Assembly (NCBI GenBank): GCA_009929445.1
Contig: SAAL01000013.1
Location: forward strand, 1-49,666
Length of the DNA: 49,666 nt
Direction of reading: 5' to 3'
Origin: Bacteroidia bacterium
GTDB taxonomy: Bacteria > Bacteroidota > Bacteroidia > Bacteroidales > Paludibacteraceae
The translations under genes were made by a program, and so were the position numbers. The notes beneath the pieces were generated by a model that had not been told where the DNA came from, did no database searches, and was given only the letters and a program-made list of their open reading frames with translations. Below, in pieces: positions 38,375-48,616 of the stretch (position 1 is its first letter; each line of letters begins with the position of its first letter).

Positions 38375-38737
38375 TTATACAAAATTGTAAGAAAAAGGAG
38401 GAGGGCGCGTGAAATGTGCGAAATGAACCCGGGAGAGAATACGAAAATGCGTGACGAAGGGATATAGGAATTCCCTGGTGTCTTTGAAAAGTCCAATTCC
38501 GGAATGGTCAGGAGCGGATATCGATTTCTGAAAGTCTTGATAATCAAAGAAATGAGCTGTTGGACTTTCAACGGAACTTTCCACAAGAGTATCGGTGGAT
38601 GTTGTTTCTGTTGTGAAAACTGATTGAGAATCACCGAATGATGAGAACAACGGCACAGTTACACACGAAATAAACCCCAAAAACATCAGTATTTGAGGGA
38701 TGAACGTTGCAAACAGAATATTATCAAAAATCAGCAT
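38375..38737 (-). CDS. Possible small membrane protein upstream of the TonB receptor
   Basis: A 120-codon ORF (open to 38815 if an earlier ATG is used) with one hydrophobic segment (ILFATFIPQILMFLGFISCVTVPLF), a Ser/Thr-rich stretch and a Phe/His-rich tail. Small membrane ORFs directly before TonB receptors are common in the phylum, and it is 104 bases upstream on the same strand. No family is recognised and the hydrophobic stretch could be chance, so this is tentative. Confidence 0.4.
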   Translation of the reverse strand: MLIFDNILFATFIPQILMFLGFISCVTVPLFSSFGDSQSVFTTETTSTDTLVESSVESPTAHFFDYQDFQKSISAPDHSGIGLFKDTREFLYPFVTHFRILSRVHFAHFTRPPPFSYNFV

Positions 38738-39049
38738 AACTCCTTTCTGAATTGGTTTAGCAAAAGTAATAAATAGTTCTGATATTTCCACCGATTTCGG
38801 TTCATGTCTATCCAAAAGATTGGATAAAGCAACATTTACGTAAGAAATAACCGGTTAAATTCATAAAAATAAAACGGAGTACTGCTCATGAAGTTGGATT
38901 TTATTCCGGAGAGAAAGCGGGGATAAAAATAAATCTGTATATTTGTTGAGTAAACGAATACAAGGGCGTATCATTCTGAAAAATATCGAAGAGAACTCAC
39001 TGAAAGCCATGAATTATAACTATATATAAACCTTATTACAGAAACCACT
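38738..39049. other. Divergent intergenic region with one promoter box
   Basis: About 310 bases. TATATTTG at 38938-38945 (plus) matches the -7 consensus and may serve the acidic protein gene, giving a leader of roughly 100 bases. Nothing else is identified. Confidence 0.4.
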
Positions 39050-39859
39050 ATGACCGACAAAAATTCAAACAAAAAAAATCAAATCCGGCAGGAAAACGAA
39101 GAATTAAAAAAGAAGATGGAAGAAGAATTCGGGGCAGCAAGTCAATGGAGCAGCCCGGACTTGTCGCCTGAAATGGAAAACGATTTCTTAAAACACATTA
39201 TGGAATTTGAAAACGCCTGGAAAAATACAAAGAAAACCACCGTTTACGAATTTCTTGGCAAACCGGTCTTCCGTAGGGTTGAGAACCTGCAACCGGAAGA
39301 AATCAGTGCGGAACTGGAGCGTATGTACACGTTGATGGAAAAAAATCAGATTAGTCTGGATACTATTTGCGAGGTTCCGGATGATGAACTTTACCGTTTT
39401 ATTACTGAAGAATTATTCAACGAAGAAATTGACGACGTACGTATTGAGGGAATGATGTCCTGTTACACGTACGAAGAATTTCACCCCAACCACGAATATG
39501 ATCTCAACCGCTACGCAAATGATTTCATACAATCTTACCTGGATAAAACTTCGGACGACTACCTGCACGAAATCAGCTCCGATGCTTCAAAAAGCGACTG
39601 GCACAAGCATTTCAGAGATGCATTCAGCCGTTTTGATGTACAGAAGTTTGAGATTGAGAGCCTGAATTATAACCTTGAGACCGCAAAAGCAGAGGTCGGT
39701 TTTGAATGCGACATTCAGGCAAAAGTAGAAGGTGAGTCGGATTTATTCCGGTTTGTCGGAAAAGGAAAATTCGGTTTTGTTCATCAATGGGATTTCTGGT
39801 ATGTGGATTCGGTAGAATTTCCAAAACCTTACAACGAATCATCTGCCGTAAGAAATTGA
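39050..39859 (+). CDS. Acidic hypothetical protein upstream of sbcDC
   Basis: A 269-residue, strongly acidic protein without signal or membrane segment. The first 45 residues are charged and probably disordered (QIRQENEELKKKMEEEFG); the middle is rich in Asp/Glu/Tyr; the last 70 residues (FEIESLNYNLETAKAEVGF to WDFWYVDSVEFP) look like a small beta-sheet domain. No family is recognised. It lies 78 bases before sbcD on the same strand, so it could be co-expressed, but no functional link is shown. Confidence 0.65.
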   Translation: MTDKNSNKKNQIRQENEELKKKMEEEFGAASQWSSPDLSPEMENDFLKHIMEFENAWKNTKKTTVYEFLGKPVFRRVENLQPEEISAELERMYTLMEKNQISLDTICEVPDDELYRFITEELFNEEIDDVRIEGMMSCYTYEEFHPNHEYDLNRYANDFIQSYLDKTSDDYLHEISSDASKSDWHKHFRDAFSRFDVQKFEIESLNYNLETAKAEVGFECDIQAKVEGESDLFRFVGKGKFGFVHQWDFWYVDSVEFPKPYNESSAVRN

Positions 39860-39937
39860 ATGAAATATAAAAATTTCTGAACAACACTTGCCATCCTGAT
39901 GATATTTAAAACAAAAAAAAACATCATTTAAATCTCC

Positions 39938-41149
39938 ATGAAAATACTACATACTTCCGACTGGCATTTGGGTCACCGCCTGCTCGACCAGTCGCAGCTG
40001 GAGGAACAGTCGCTCTTTCTCGAATGGCTGCCGGACTATATTGAAGCTAACTCTATCGATGTTCTGCTCATTTCGGGCGACATTTTCGATGTGGGAGTTC
40101 CTTCGGCCAACGCACAGAAACTCTACTATGATTTTCTGATACGGCTTCACCACAGCTGTTGCCGCGAAGTAATCATCACCGGAGGCAATCACGATGCGCC
40201 AAGCACACTGAATGCACCCAAAGAGTTGCTGAATGCACTTTCAATCCGTGTGGTTGGTAAAGCCACCGAGCCGATTAGCGATGAGATTTTCAAACTAACG
40301 CGTGATAATGAGGAACTTATAGTGGCGGCAATCCCCTACCTGCGCGATCAGGATATACGACGTGCCGTGGCAGCCGAAACGGCCGATGAAATCGTCAACC
40401 GCTACAAAACTGCCCTGATAAGCCATTTCGGTGAAGCAGCCGAATCATGTGAACGAATGAAATCTGCAAATACCACCGTGATTGGTATGGGGCATCTGTT
40501 TGCTGTAGGCGGGCGCACTTCAGAAAGCGAGCAAAGCATCTACGTGGGTAATCTGGGTGATATCGGAGCCGAAGATTTCCCCACTGTATTTGATTATGTG
40601 GCGCTGGGACACCTTCACCGTGCTCAGCGCGTGGGCGGCCGTGAGCACATCCGGTATTCGGGTTCGCCGTACGTGCTTAGTTTCAGCGAAACAAACCAGG
40701 AGAAAAAAATCATCCTCATCGAAACCGGCAAACCGTTAATTATTACGGAAACAACTATTCCCGTGTTTCGTAAAATTCTTCAGCTGGAGGGTTCGGTGGA
40801 AAGCTGTAAAGCACAGCTTGAAAAACTCGACGAGGAAAACAATTCGCTGACACCCTGGGTGGAAGTTATTCTGAACAACGAAAAAGAGGCAGCCACTGGT
40901 TATTGGGAAATAAACGAATTTGCTGAACATTTAAAATCCGAAGTTCTCAAAATTACTGTAAAGGACGAAAAAAAAATCGACAGGCTGAAAAGTCTGGTGG
41001 AAAATGCGCAGCACATCACAGGTTTTAAGCCGCTGGATGTTTTCAAACTCAGGTGCGAAGAACAGAACCTGGATCTGAATGAAAGACCGGAAATGCTCGA
41101 TGCCTTCAACGAAATACTGCAGACCGCACTGAATCCGGAAAATCCCTGA
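39938..41149 (+). CDS. sbcD: Exonuclease subunit SbcD
   Basis: Mn-dependent nuclease of the SbcCD (Mre11-Rad50) complex that opens hairpins and trims DNA ends at palindromes and breaks. In 403 residues the phosphoesterase motifs are clear: HTSDWHLGH (5-13), ISGDIFD (45-51), GGNHDAPS (82-89) and GHLHRAQ. The capping domain follows (about 275-400). Full length. It is followed after 48 bases by sbcC, the usual order. Confidence 0.95.
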   Translation: MKILHTSDWHLGHRLLDQSQLEEQSLFLEWLPDYIEANSIDVLLISGDIFDVGVPSANAQKLYYDFLIRLHHSCCREVIITGGNHDAPSTLNAPKELLNALSIRVVGKATEPISDEIFKLTRDNEELIVAAIPYLRDQDIRRAVAAETADEIVNRYKTALISHFGEAAESCERMKSANTTVIGMGHLFAVGGRTSESEQSIYVGNLGDIGAEDFPTVFDYVALGHLHRAQRVGGREHIRYSGSPYVLSFSETNQEKKIILIETGKPLIITETTIPVFRKILQLEGSVESCKAQLEKLDEENNSLTPWVEVILNNEKEAATGYWEINEFAEHLKSEVLKITVKDEKKIDRLKSLVENAQHITGFKPLDVFKLRCEEQNLDLNERPEMLDAFNEILQTALNPENP

Positions 41150-41197
41150 TTCCCGTACGAAGTAAGGGATTATTAACTGTAAACCAACCACTAACAC

Positions 41198-44100
41198 ATG
41201 AAGATACTAAAGATAGAACTGCAAAATATCAACTCGCTGAAATGCGAAAGCCCCATAGTGATTGACTTTGAGCATTCCCGTTTTGAGGATGTGGGTCTCT
41301 TTGCCATTACCGGACCTACCGGAGCGGGCAAGACTACGCTCCTCGATGCCATTACCATAGCACTTTATCGAAAGGTACCCCGGTTTGAAAAATCAGGATT
41401 CACCGGGAAGCTCGAAGATGCAGTGAGCTACGGAGCTGCCACCGCGCTGGCAAGAGTAACCATGGAAGTCCGTAACGAGCGCTACGAGGCACACTGGGAC
41501 ATCCGCACGGCAACAAACAACGGCCGGCAGCTGAATAAACCCGTGGAAACCGTCAGGTTGAAAAATCTGAGCACAGGGAAAATACTTGCTGAAACCAAAA
41601 CAGGATGCGACGAAAAAATTGTGGAAATCACCCGGCTCAACTACGAGCAGTTTCTGCGCTCCGTATTACTCGCTCAGGGTGAATTCGCGGCTTTTCTCTC
41701 GGCCAGAAACGCCGAAAAAGGATTGCTGCTGCAGCAGATTGCCGGCGACGAAATATACCGCAAAATTGGAGAAACACTCAAGAACCGGATTTCGGTCGAA
41801 AGAAAACAGCTCGAACAAATCAAAAGCCGGATCAACACCGACGATTTGCTCAGCCGGGAAGTAACCGAACAACTGGAAGCAGAAAAAGTCCGGCTGGCTA
41901 AAAACTCGGAAGAACTTAACGACGAGCTAAAAAAAACGGAAGAACTGCTGAAATGGTACGAACAGCGAAACAAGCTTCAACTGCAAAAACAGAAGATTGA
42001 GAACGAAAGAAACACCCTGGAGCTGGAAAAAACACAACATGCAGCAGATTTTTATCTACTGGAAAGACATGAGTCGGCAGAACCACTGCAACCCACACTG
42101 ATCGAAGTACTCAGGTTGGAAAAGGAGATTGAAATCAAAAAAAACCGGATTGCAGAAATTGAAAAGGTGCTGGAGGAACTCGAAACGAAGTTGACACAGG
42201 CTCAAAGGGAAGTGAAAAACTGCAAACTGCGCACTGCTGAGCATGAACTTTCAGCCAGGCAATGGCAGCCCAAACTGGAAAAAGTTAAAGAACTCGACAC
42301 ACAGATTAGCTCACACCTGAAGAATATTGAAGAAAAAAGAACCCGGAAAGAAGAAATAAACCGGACTTTACTCCAACTTAAGAAAGAGGAGGAAGCTAAG
42401 AATAAGGAACTTGCGGAGCAAAAGCTGTTGCTGGAGCAATACGAGAAGTACCTGCAAAACAATCCGAATATTCCTGCCTTTGAAAAGCAACTCGGACGCT
42501 GGAATTCACAGCTCACACAGCGTCAAAGCAACCTCCAAAGACTTACAGAACTTAAAAAAGACATCGCCGAATCGAGGAAAAACATAACTGAAAACACATC
42601 CGGAATAGAAAAAACCGGAAAATCGCTGAAATCAGAGCAGGAAAAACTGGATTTGCTGGTAGAGGATATAAAAATACTGGAGAATTTTCTGAAAAAAAAC
42701 AACGTGGAAGAACTGTTCAGGGAAAACAACAAGCTCACAGAACAGAAGACTTTCATTGCCGAACTGATTACCTTTTCGGAAAACCACTGCGAACTTACCA
42801 AAAAGCAGCAGGAAGACACAAAAATAATCGCAGGTCTTCGTCAGAAAACAGATGAACTGTCCGGACAGCTTCAGTCCATTCAGAAAGACATCGAAACAGC
42901 CACTCTGCTGGTAACCGATGCTGAAACACTGTACGAGAAAGACCGCTACATAGTGAGCCTCGAGGCCGAAAGAAAAAAGCTGAAAAAAGGCGAGCCGTGT
43001 GCCCTGTGTGGTTCTACTGAACATCCGCTGGTGGAAAAATATGCCGAAACAGAAATTTCGGACAGCAAAAAAAGGCTCGAAGAACGCAAAACGCAACTCG
43101 TCATCCTGCAAAACCAGCAAATCAGGCTTGACAATGAATTAACCGAACACCGCACAGCCCATCGGCTGGCAGAAACTCAGTTCAACAAAACCAACGAAAC
43201 ACTCGAAAAGGTAACAAGACAGTTCACCGAAAAAAAACCGGATTTCGGAATTAATGAAAAAACGGCCATGACAGCCGCTTTGAATGAAACCGAAAAAAAA
43301 CAGCAGGAGACATCTGCTCTGATGACCGAAATACAGAACTGCCTGAAACGCAAAGACGAAAAGTCGGTTCTGACAAAAAGCATCGATGAAATGATTACAG
43401 GCCTACAGAAAGAACAAATACGGCTTTCAACCGCTAATCAGGCTATTGAAAAACACATGGAGGAATGTATCAAAACGGGAACTGAAATTAAAAGCAGGAA
43501 CGAAGAACTGGAGCAAATCCTGACAAAAGAGCTCAGCGAATCAGGATTTCAACTGCCCGAAACAGACCGCACAGCGTCATTTATACGGGAACTTGAAAAT
43601 AAAGTAACAACCTACAACGACACTGCGAAAAAGAGATCAGATGCTGAAAGCAAAACGAGTCAAATCAACATCGAACTCAATAATATTCTCAGAATCACGT
43701 TAGAAAAATCAAAAGAGGCCGAAACGACCGAAGCGGAAATTTCCGGTCTTCAAAAAGCCCTTAGTGTTGATACCGAAAGCCGCAACGCCATTTTAGCTGC
43801 CGAAATTTCGACCGATAATAAACGGTTGCAGCTGCAGAATGCCATCGATTTATCAAAACAGGAAGAAGAAAACGCAGCGAAACAGCTGGATGAATTGCAG
43901 GTGGTTAAAACAAGTCTTGATGGCGAAAAAAAGAGTTTAAGGAATCAACATTCGGAACAGACCGCCGAACTCTGCGAACGGGAAACCGCACTTGGGGACA
44001 TGATTGGAAAAAGTAATTTTGCCGACCGGAATGAACTGCTTGCCTCACTCCTCACCGACGAACAGAAAACACGCATTCTGAAAATACGAAACGGCATCAA

Positions 44101-44857
44101 CGAGCGAACTATTTCGCTTTCCTCATTCGAAAAGGAAAACAACCTGGAAATGGAAAACCACGAAAAAGAGCTGATGCCGGCCCTTTCGGAAAATGAAACC
44201 GGTGTACGGATACATTCACTCAACGGGCAAAAAGAAGAACTGCAAAAGAAACTGGGCGAAATAGCCGAGAAATTCAGAAAAGACGCCGAAATAAAGGCGC
44301 GGAATGTACGCGTGGTGGAAGAGATAACCCTTCAGGAAAAGGTTTGCCTCAAATGGACAACCCTGATGAGCATTCTGGGTGGTTCGCAGGATGCATTTAA
44401 CACCTACGTGCAGCGGCTTACGCTCCGAAACCTCATTGACCTTGCCAACCTGCACCTCTACAAACTCAATCCGCGATATTCACTCCAGCTCAACCCACAG
44501 TACAAATCGGGCGAAGAACTCAATTTCAAACTCGTGGATCATTATCAGGCAGGCGAAACCCGACCGGTGGACACCATGAGCGGGGGTGAAAAATTCCTTA
44601 TCAGTCTTTCGCTGGCGCTCGGGCTGTCGGATCTGGCCAGCCAAAACGTGACCATCGGCTCCCTTTTTATCGACGAAGGTTTCGGTACGCTCGACAGCAA
44701 CACGCTCGAAACCGTGATTTCGACCCTCGAGACCCTCAAGTCGCAGGGAAAAATGATAGGCATCATCTCGCACGTGGACAGTCTGAAGGAACGTATTCCC
44801 GTTCAGATTCAGGTGCTGAAAAAGAGCAACGGAGTGAGCACGGTTACCATAAGCTGA
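41198..44857 (+). CDS. sbcC: Exonuclease subunit SbcC (Rad50-like ATPase)
   Basis: The SMC-like ATPase partner of SbcD, 1219 residues. Walker A GPTGAGKT (39-46) sits in the N-terminal lobe; two long coiled coils rich in Glu, Lys and Gln flank the zinc hook CALC (C601 and C604), almost exactly mid-protein; the C-terminal lobe has the signature MSGGEKFLISLSLALG (from 1127) and Walker B LFIDEGFGTLD (D1159, E1160). All elements are intact. Together with sbcD it processes hairpins, relevant in a region full of long palindromes. A terminator follows. Confidence 0.95.
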   Translation: MKILKIELQNINSLKCESPIVIDFEHSRFEDVGLFAITGPTGAGKTTLLDAITIALYRKVPRFEKSGFTGKLEDAVSYGAATALARVTMEVRNERYEAHWDIRTATNNGRQLNKPVETVRLKNLSTGKILAETKTGCDEKIVEITRLNYEQFLRSVLLAQGEFAAFLSARNAEKGLLLQQIAGDEIYRKIGETLKNRISVERKQLEQIKSRINTDDLLSREVTEQLEAEKVRLAKNSEELNDELKKTEELLKWYEQRNKLQLQKQKIENERNTLELEKTQHAADFYLLERHESAEPLQPTLIEVLRLEKEIEIKKNRIAEIEKVLEELETKLTQAQREVKNCKLRTAEHELSARQWQPKLEKVKELDTQISSHLKNIEEKRTRKEEINRTLLQLKKEEEAKNKELAEQKLLLEQYEKYLQNNPNIPAFEKQLGRWNSQLTQRQSNLQRLTELKKDIAESRKNITENTSGIEKTGKSLKSEQEKLDLLVEDIKILENFLKKNNVEELFRENNKLTEQKTFIAELITFSENHCELTKKQQEDTKIIAGLRQKTDELSGQLQSIQKDIETATLLVTDAETLYEKDRYIVSLEAERKKLKKGEPCALCGSTEHPLVEKYAETEISDSKKRLEERKTQLVILQNQQIRLDNELTEHRTAHRLAETQFNKTNETLEKVTRQFTEKKPDFGINEKTAMTAALNETEKKQQETSALMTEIQNCLKRKDEKSVLTKSIDEMITGLQKEQIRLSTANQAIEKHMEECIKTGTEIKSRNEELEQILTKELSESGFQLPETDRTASFIRELENKVTTYNDTAKKRSDAESKTSQINIELNNILRITLEKSKEAETTEAEISGLQKALSVDTESRNAILAAEISTDNKRLQLQNAIDLSKQEEENAAKQLDELQVVKTSLDGEKKSLRNQHSEQTAELCERETALGDMIGKSNFADRNELLASLLTDEQKTRILKIRNGINERTISLSSFEKENNLEMENHEKELMPALSENETGVRIHSLNGQKEELQKKLGEIAEKFRKDAEIKARNVRVVEEITLQEKVCLKWTTLMSILGGSQDAFNTYVQRLTLRNLIDLANLHLYKLNPRYSLQLNPQYKSGEELNFKLVDHYQAGETRPVDTMSGGEKFLISLSLALGLSDLASQNVTIGSLFIDEGFGTLDSNTLETVISTLETLKSQGKMIGIISHVDSLKERIPVQIQVLKKSNGVSTVTIS

Positions 44858-44912
44858 TATTGTTTGCCTTATTGTCAGTTTCGGCAGTTGTCAAACAAGA
44901 CATAAAAAAAAA

Positions 44913-44943
44913 CCACCTGATATCAACGCAATATATCAGGTGG
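44913..44943. terminator. Bidirectional terminator between sbcC and parC
   Basis: Perfect 11-bp arms CCACCTGATAT (44913-44923) and ATATCAGGTGG (44933-44943), 9-base loop, with an A-run to the left and a T-rich run to the right, between converging genes. Confidence 0.85.
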
Positions 44944-44981
44944 CTTTGTTTTAATAAATATTTTCCTCTGCGTTTTTCTTT

Positions 44982-47762
44982 TCAGAAAAGCGTCATCTGG
45001 CCTGTTATATCGTCTATCAGGCGCTGCTGGTCTATGGGTTCATCGCTGTTTGTTTCGGACGATTCATCATTTTCATTTTCTGTTTCCGGTTCATCAGAGG
45101 TCTCATCGGCATTTATTTCATCCGTTTCATCAGCCTCGTTTTTTTCTTCCGTTTCCTTTTCGGGTTTGAAACGGATGGGCTCCAGTTCGTTGATGGATTC
45201 CACCTCGAAAGTGGTCAACCGTTTTCCTTTGGCTTTGAAACTTTTCACACCGATAAATTCTTCGGCATCCACAACCAGAGCCTCTCTGAAAGCATCTCCT
45301 CTGCCGAAAACCACCTCGATGCGCGGATACGTTTTGCCCGAAATGAGCATCAGTTTTGATTCGGGATTTTCGCCCAGGAAACTCTGGAGTTTTGCCGAAG
45401 GCTCCAGCTGAAAACGTTTCAGATAGTAGAATTTTTGCTCAGCATCGTACAAAGCTACAGTCCACACTTTGTTCGGATCGAATTTTTTTATTGTCAGAAT
45501 TTCAGTCTCAAAGTGATTGCTTAAATCAAAATTGGTAGTTCGGAATTCGCCTTTGGTTGTGATGACCAGAATCAAATCCTCACTTAAAAATTCACCCAGA
45601 TAATCGCCCCGTTTATCATAATTCAACCGCAACACATCGCGGTCGAACCACACCTCGCGGCCGCCCAGCGTCGACCCGCCCTTGTGTTTGAGCGTGATGC
45701 GGTACACATCATTTTTCGAAAGGATATTACCCATGGACTGACGCCCCTTGATGGCAATCTCGCTGAAATCTTTCTCAATCACCAGGTTTTTGAGGCGTGG
45801 TTTTGGTTTCAGCGTTACGCGTATCACTTCTGCTTCGGCATTGGGGTTGGCGCTGAAGTAAAACACCCGGGAGCCCTCTTTTCCCTGCGAAATGTCGTAT
45901 TCCTTGTCGCGGGTAATTCCTGTTACGGCAAAACGTTTGATGTAGAAAGGACCATTTTTTCCGTGCCGGTACACCACGTTGTAGATGGTTCGTTTATCGT
46001 TTTTCTTAAATACGTTCAGATAAAGGATGTTTTTTCCTACGAAAAGTTTTTCGGCCACTTTCACCACCTTGTATTTTCCGTCCTTGAAAAATACGATGAT
46101 TTCGTCCATATCCGAGCAGTTGCATACGAATTCGTCCTTTTTCAATCCCGTCCCTATAAAGCCATCCTCGTGATTCACATACAATTTTTCGTTGGCTTCC
46201 ACCACTTTAGCAGCTACAATGGTATCAAAGTTCCGGATTTCGGTCATGCGCGGGTAGTTTTTCCCGTATTTTTCTTTCAGGTTCTGGAACCAGAAAATGG
46301 TAAATTCCACCAGGTTTTCGAGGTTATACTCCAGTTCCCTGATTTTTTTCTGAATGCCGATGATGGTGTCGTCCGCTTTCTTAGTGTCGAATTTGGTGAT
46401 GCGTATCATTTTGATATCCAGCAGTTTGAGAATATCCTCGCGGGTCACCTCACGGATAAAATCCTTCTTGAACGGTTCGAGGCGACTGTCAATGTGTTTT
46501 ATTACGGCATCCTGCGTTTCGCTTTCTTCAAATTCCCGGTCTTTGTAAATCCGGTTTTCTATAAAAATCTTCTCGAGCGAAACGAAAAAGAGTTGCTCGA
46601 GCAGTTCATCGCGCTGAATCTCGAGTTCGAGTTTCAGCAGTTCTTTGGTATGGTCGGTACTGATGCGGAGCAGTTCGCTCACTCCGATAAAGCGCGGTTT
46701 CTTGTCGTGGATGACGCAGCAGTTGGGCGAAATGCTGGCTTCGCAGCCTGTAAAGGCATAGAGGGCATCTATTGTTTTGTCCGACGAAGCGCCGGGTGCC
46801 AGGTGAACCAGTATTTCCACGTTTTGCGCCGTGTTATCGTCCACTTTGCGGATTTTTATTTTCCCCTTATCGCTCGCTTTGATAATGCTTTCGATGAGTT
46901 TGGAAGTATCCGTTCCGAACGGAATTTCACTGATTATGAGTGTTTTATTATCAAGTTTACCGATTTTAGCTCTTATTTTCACCGAGCCGCCCCGTTCGCC
47001 ATCGTTGTATTTGCTTACATCGATGCTTCCGCCGGTCTGAAAGTCGGGGTAAATAACAAAATCCTCTCCGCGCAGGTGAGCAACGCTTGCATCAATCAAT
47101 TCGTTGAAATTGTGCGGCAGAATCTTGGAATTGAGCCCCACAGCTATCCCCTCCACACCCTGAGCGAGCAACAGCGGAAATTTGATGGGCAGCGAAATCG
47201 GTTCTTTGTTGCGCCCGTCGTAGGTGAGTTTCCATTCGGTTATTTTCGGGTTGAAAACGGTTTCGAGTGCAAATTTAGAAAGCCGTGCCTCGATATAACG
47301 TGGCGCAGCCGCGCCATCGCCGGTAAGGATGTTTCCCCAGTTTCCCTGGGTATCGATGAGGAGATCTTTCTGCCCAAGCTGTACGAGCGCATCGCCTATG
47401 GAAGCATCACCGTGGGGGTGAAACTGCATGGTATGCCCCACGATATTGGCCACCTTGTTGTAACGTCCGTCGTCCAGACGCTTCATGGAATGCAGAATAC
47501 GTCGCTGAACCGGTTTCAGTCCGTCGTGAATTTCGGGCACAGCACGCTCCAGGATTACATACGAAGCGTAATCCAGAAACCACGTCTGGTACATCCCCGA
47601 AAGGTGATGTTTCACCGATTCGTCGTCTTTTATTTTCGGAATGATATAGTTGGAATGAGTTTCACCCGCATCGTACGTGTCAGATGCCTGCTCCGCATTC
47701 TCCGGACTCTCATCCGGGAGATCCTGATCCTCCATCTCGTTCAGTTCATCCTCTTTTGCCAT
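44982..47762 (-). CDS. parC: DNA topoisomerase IV subunit A
   Basis: Type IIA topoisomerase breakage-reunion subunit that decatenates daughter chromosomes. The 926-residue protein has the GyrA/ParC start region (HLSGMYQTWFLDYASYVILERAVPEI in pieces), HPHGDASIGDAL, and the catalytic Tyr156 in APRYIEARL. The C-terminal half is a beta-propeller-like domain. The last 60 residues are very acidic and end QMTLF, resembling a beta-clamp binding peptide. The GyrA box QRRGGKG was not seen, which favours ParC over GyrA. The ORF opens to 47972, but the -7 box at 47859-47866 excludes that start; ATG at 47780 is the alternative. No parE is adjacent. Confidence 0.9.
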   Translation of the reverse strand: MAKEDELNEMEDQDLPDESPENAEQASDTYDAGETHSNYIIPKIKDDESVKHHLSGMYQTWFLDYASYVILERAVPEIHDGLKPVQRRILHSMKRLDDGRYNKVANIVGHTMQFHPHGDASIGDALVQLGQKDLLIDTQGNWGNILTGDGAAAPRYIEARLSKFALETVFNPKITEWKLTYDGRNKEPISLPIKFPLLLAQGVEGIAVGLNSKILPHNFNELIDASVAHLRGEDFVIYPDFQTGGSIDVSKYNDGERGGSVKIRAKIGKLDNKTLIISEIPFGTDTSKLIESIIKASDKGKIKIRKVDDNTAQNVEILVHLAPGASSDKTIDALYAFTGCEASISPNCCVIHDKKPRFIGVSELLRISTDHTKELLKLELEIQRDELLEQLFFVSLEKIFIENRIYKDREFEESETQDAVIKHIDSRLEPFKKDFIREVTREDILKLLDIKMIRITKFDTKKADDTIIGIQKKIRELEYNLENLVEFTIFWFQNLKEKYGKNYPRMTEIRNFDTIVAAKVVEANEKLYVNHEDGFIGTGLKKDEFVCNCSDMDEIIVFFKDGKYKVVKVAEKLFVGKNILYLNVFKKNDKRTIYNVVYRHGKNGPFYIKRFAVTGITRDKEYDISQGKEGSRVFYFSANPNAEAEVIRVTLKPKPRLKNLVIEKDFSEIAIKGRQSMGNILSKNDVYRITLKHKGGSTLGGREVWFDRDVLRLNYDKRGDYLGEFLSEDLILVITTKGEFRTTNFDLSNHFETEILTIKKFDPNKVWTVALYDAEQKFYYLKRFQLEPSAKLQSFLGENPESKLMLISGKTYPRIEVVFGRGDAFREALVVDAEEFIGVKSFKAKGKRLTTFEVESINELEPIRFKPEKETEEKNEADETDEINADETSDEPETENENDESSETNSDEPIDQQRLIDDITGQMTLF

Positions 47763-47858
47763 AAATTTTTCGCCTGTCATCCCCCCACAGAGGAAACAAC
47801 ATATTTTAATTAACAGTGAATTATTATCGTGAACTATTACAAAATAATTTACAATCGA

Positions 47859-47866
47859 CAAAGTTA
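47859..47866 (-). promoter_or_regulatory. -7 promoter box TAACTTTG for parC
   Basis: Matches TAnnTTTG on the minus strand, about 97 bases before the ATG at 47762. It rules out the upstream start at 47972. Confidence 0.55.
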
Positions 47867-47952
47867 AACATTTTTTTTTAAAAATAATAAGTACCTTTAC
47901 GGCTGTTTGTGACGTAAAAAGACAAAAGTTATCAACAATCAAATCATTCTCC

Positions 47953-48543
47953 ATGAAGCCAAAATTATTCATTCTGTTTGCTATTGCGCTTCTTTCTGTT
48001 TTTACAAAGGCTCAAACGGCTGAAAAAGGAAAAATCGGCCTGACTTACTCATTCAACGGCGGCACTACGGTCATGCAGCCTGCCCTCGAAGGTTCTGCAA
48101 GTCACGATGTAACGGATGCCACTGCAATCGGAATCATATACCTGAAGCCACTTAACAACTGGCTCGAACTGGAAACGGGAATCACCTATTCGCTCTGCAA
48201 GATTACCACTACATCAGCACCCACTCCCGAAGTCAATACCTACAAATCGAATTTATCGTTGATTGACATTCCTGTAGGTTTGCGTGCCGTTTTTTTGAAA
48301 TACTTTTTTGTGAACGGGGCTTTGCTGCTGGATGCCGGATTGATGAACAACAGTTCCTAAAGCAGCCAGACAGGTATTGGCATGATGGCAGGTGTCGGCA
48401 TTAAGTACGACTTCCGGTTCGGGGGCTCACTTTTCTTCAATCCGTACGGGAAAATACATTCGCTTGTGCCATTCGGCGGGTGGAAGCACCACGACCGCAT
48501 ACTGGAAAGCGGCTGGAAATTAGGGATTACCTGCGCACTTTGA
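47953..48543 (+). pseudogene. Outer-membrane beta-barrel gene interrupted by one in-frame stop
   Basis: The first part (135 codons) has a signal peptide (MKPKLFILFAIALLSVFTKAQ) and barrel-like strands (KIGLTYSFNGG, LELETGITYSLC, LIDIPVGLRAVFL). A TAA at 48358-48360 stops it, but the same frame stays open for 60 more codons with matching barrel character (IGMMAGVGIKYDFRFGG, LFFNPYGKIHSLVPFGGW, GWKLGITCAL) to a TGA at 48541. The whole is a normal-looking 196-codon small barrel of the outer-membrane beta-barrel type. Either the gene has died by a point mutation, the stop is a sequencing error, or there is read-through. Confidence 0.75.
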
Positions 48544-48616
48544 TGGAATGAGCAGGAATTGAATATTTTTTGTCCGGTCGTTCCGGTAATAAAACCTGAA
48601 TGCATCCGGCACGGTA

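Noticed and set aside
45684-47813. Long plus-strand ORF of 709 codons
   Set aside because: It lies wholly antisense to parC, is rich in Phe, His and Val as expected from a shadow frame, and has no recognisable domain.
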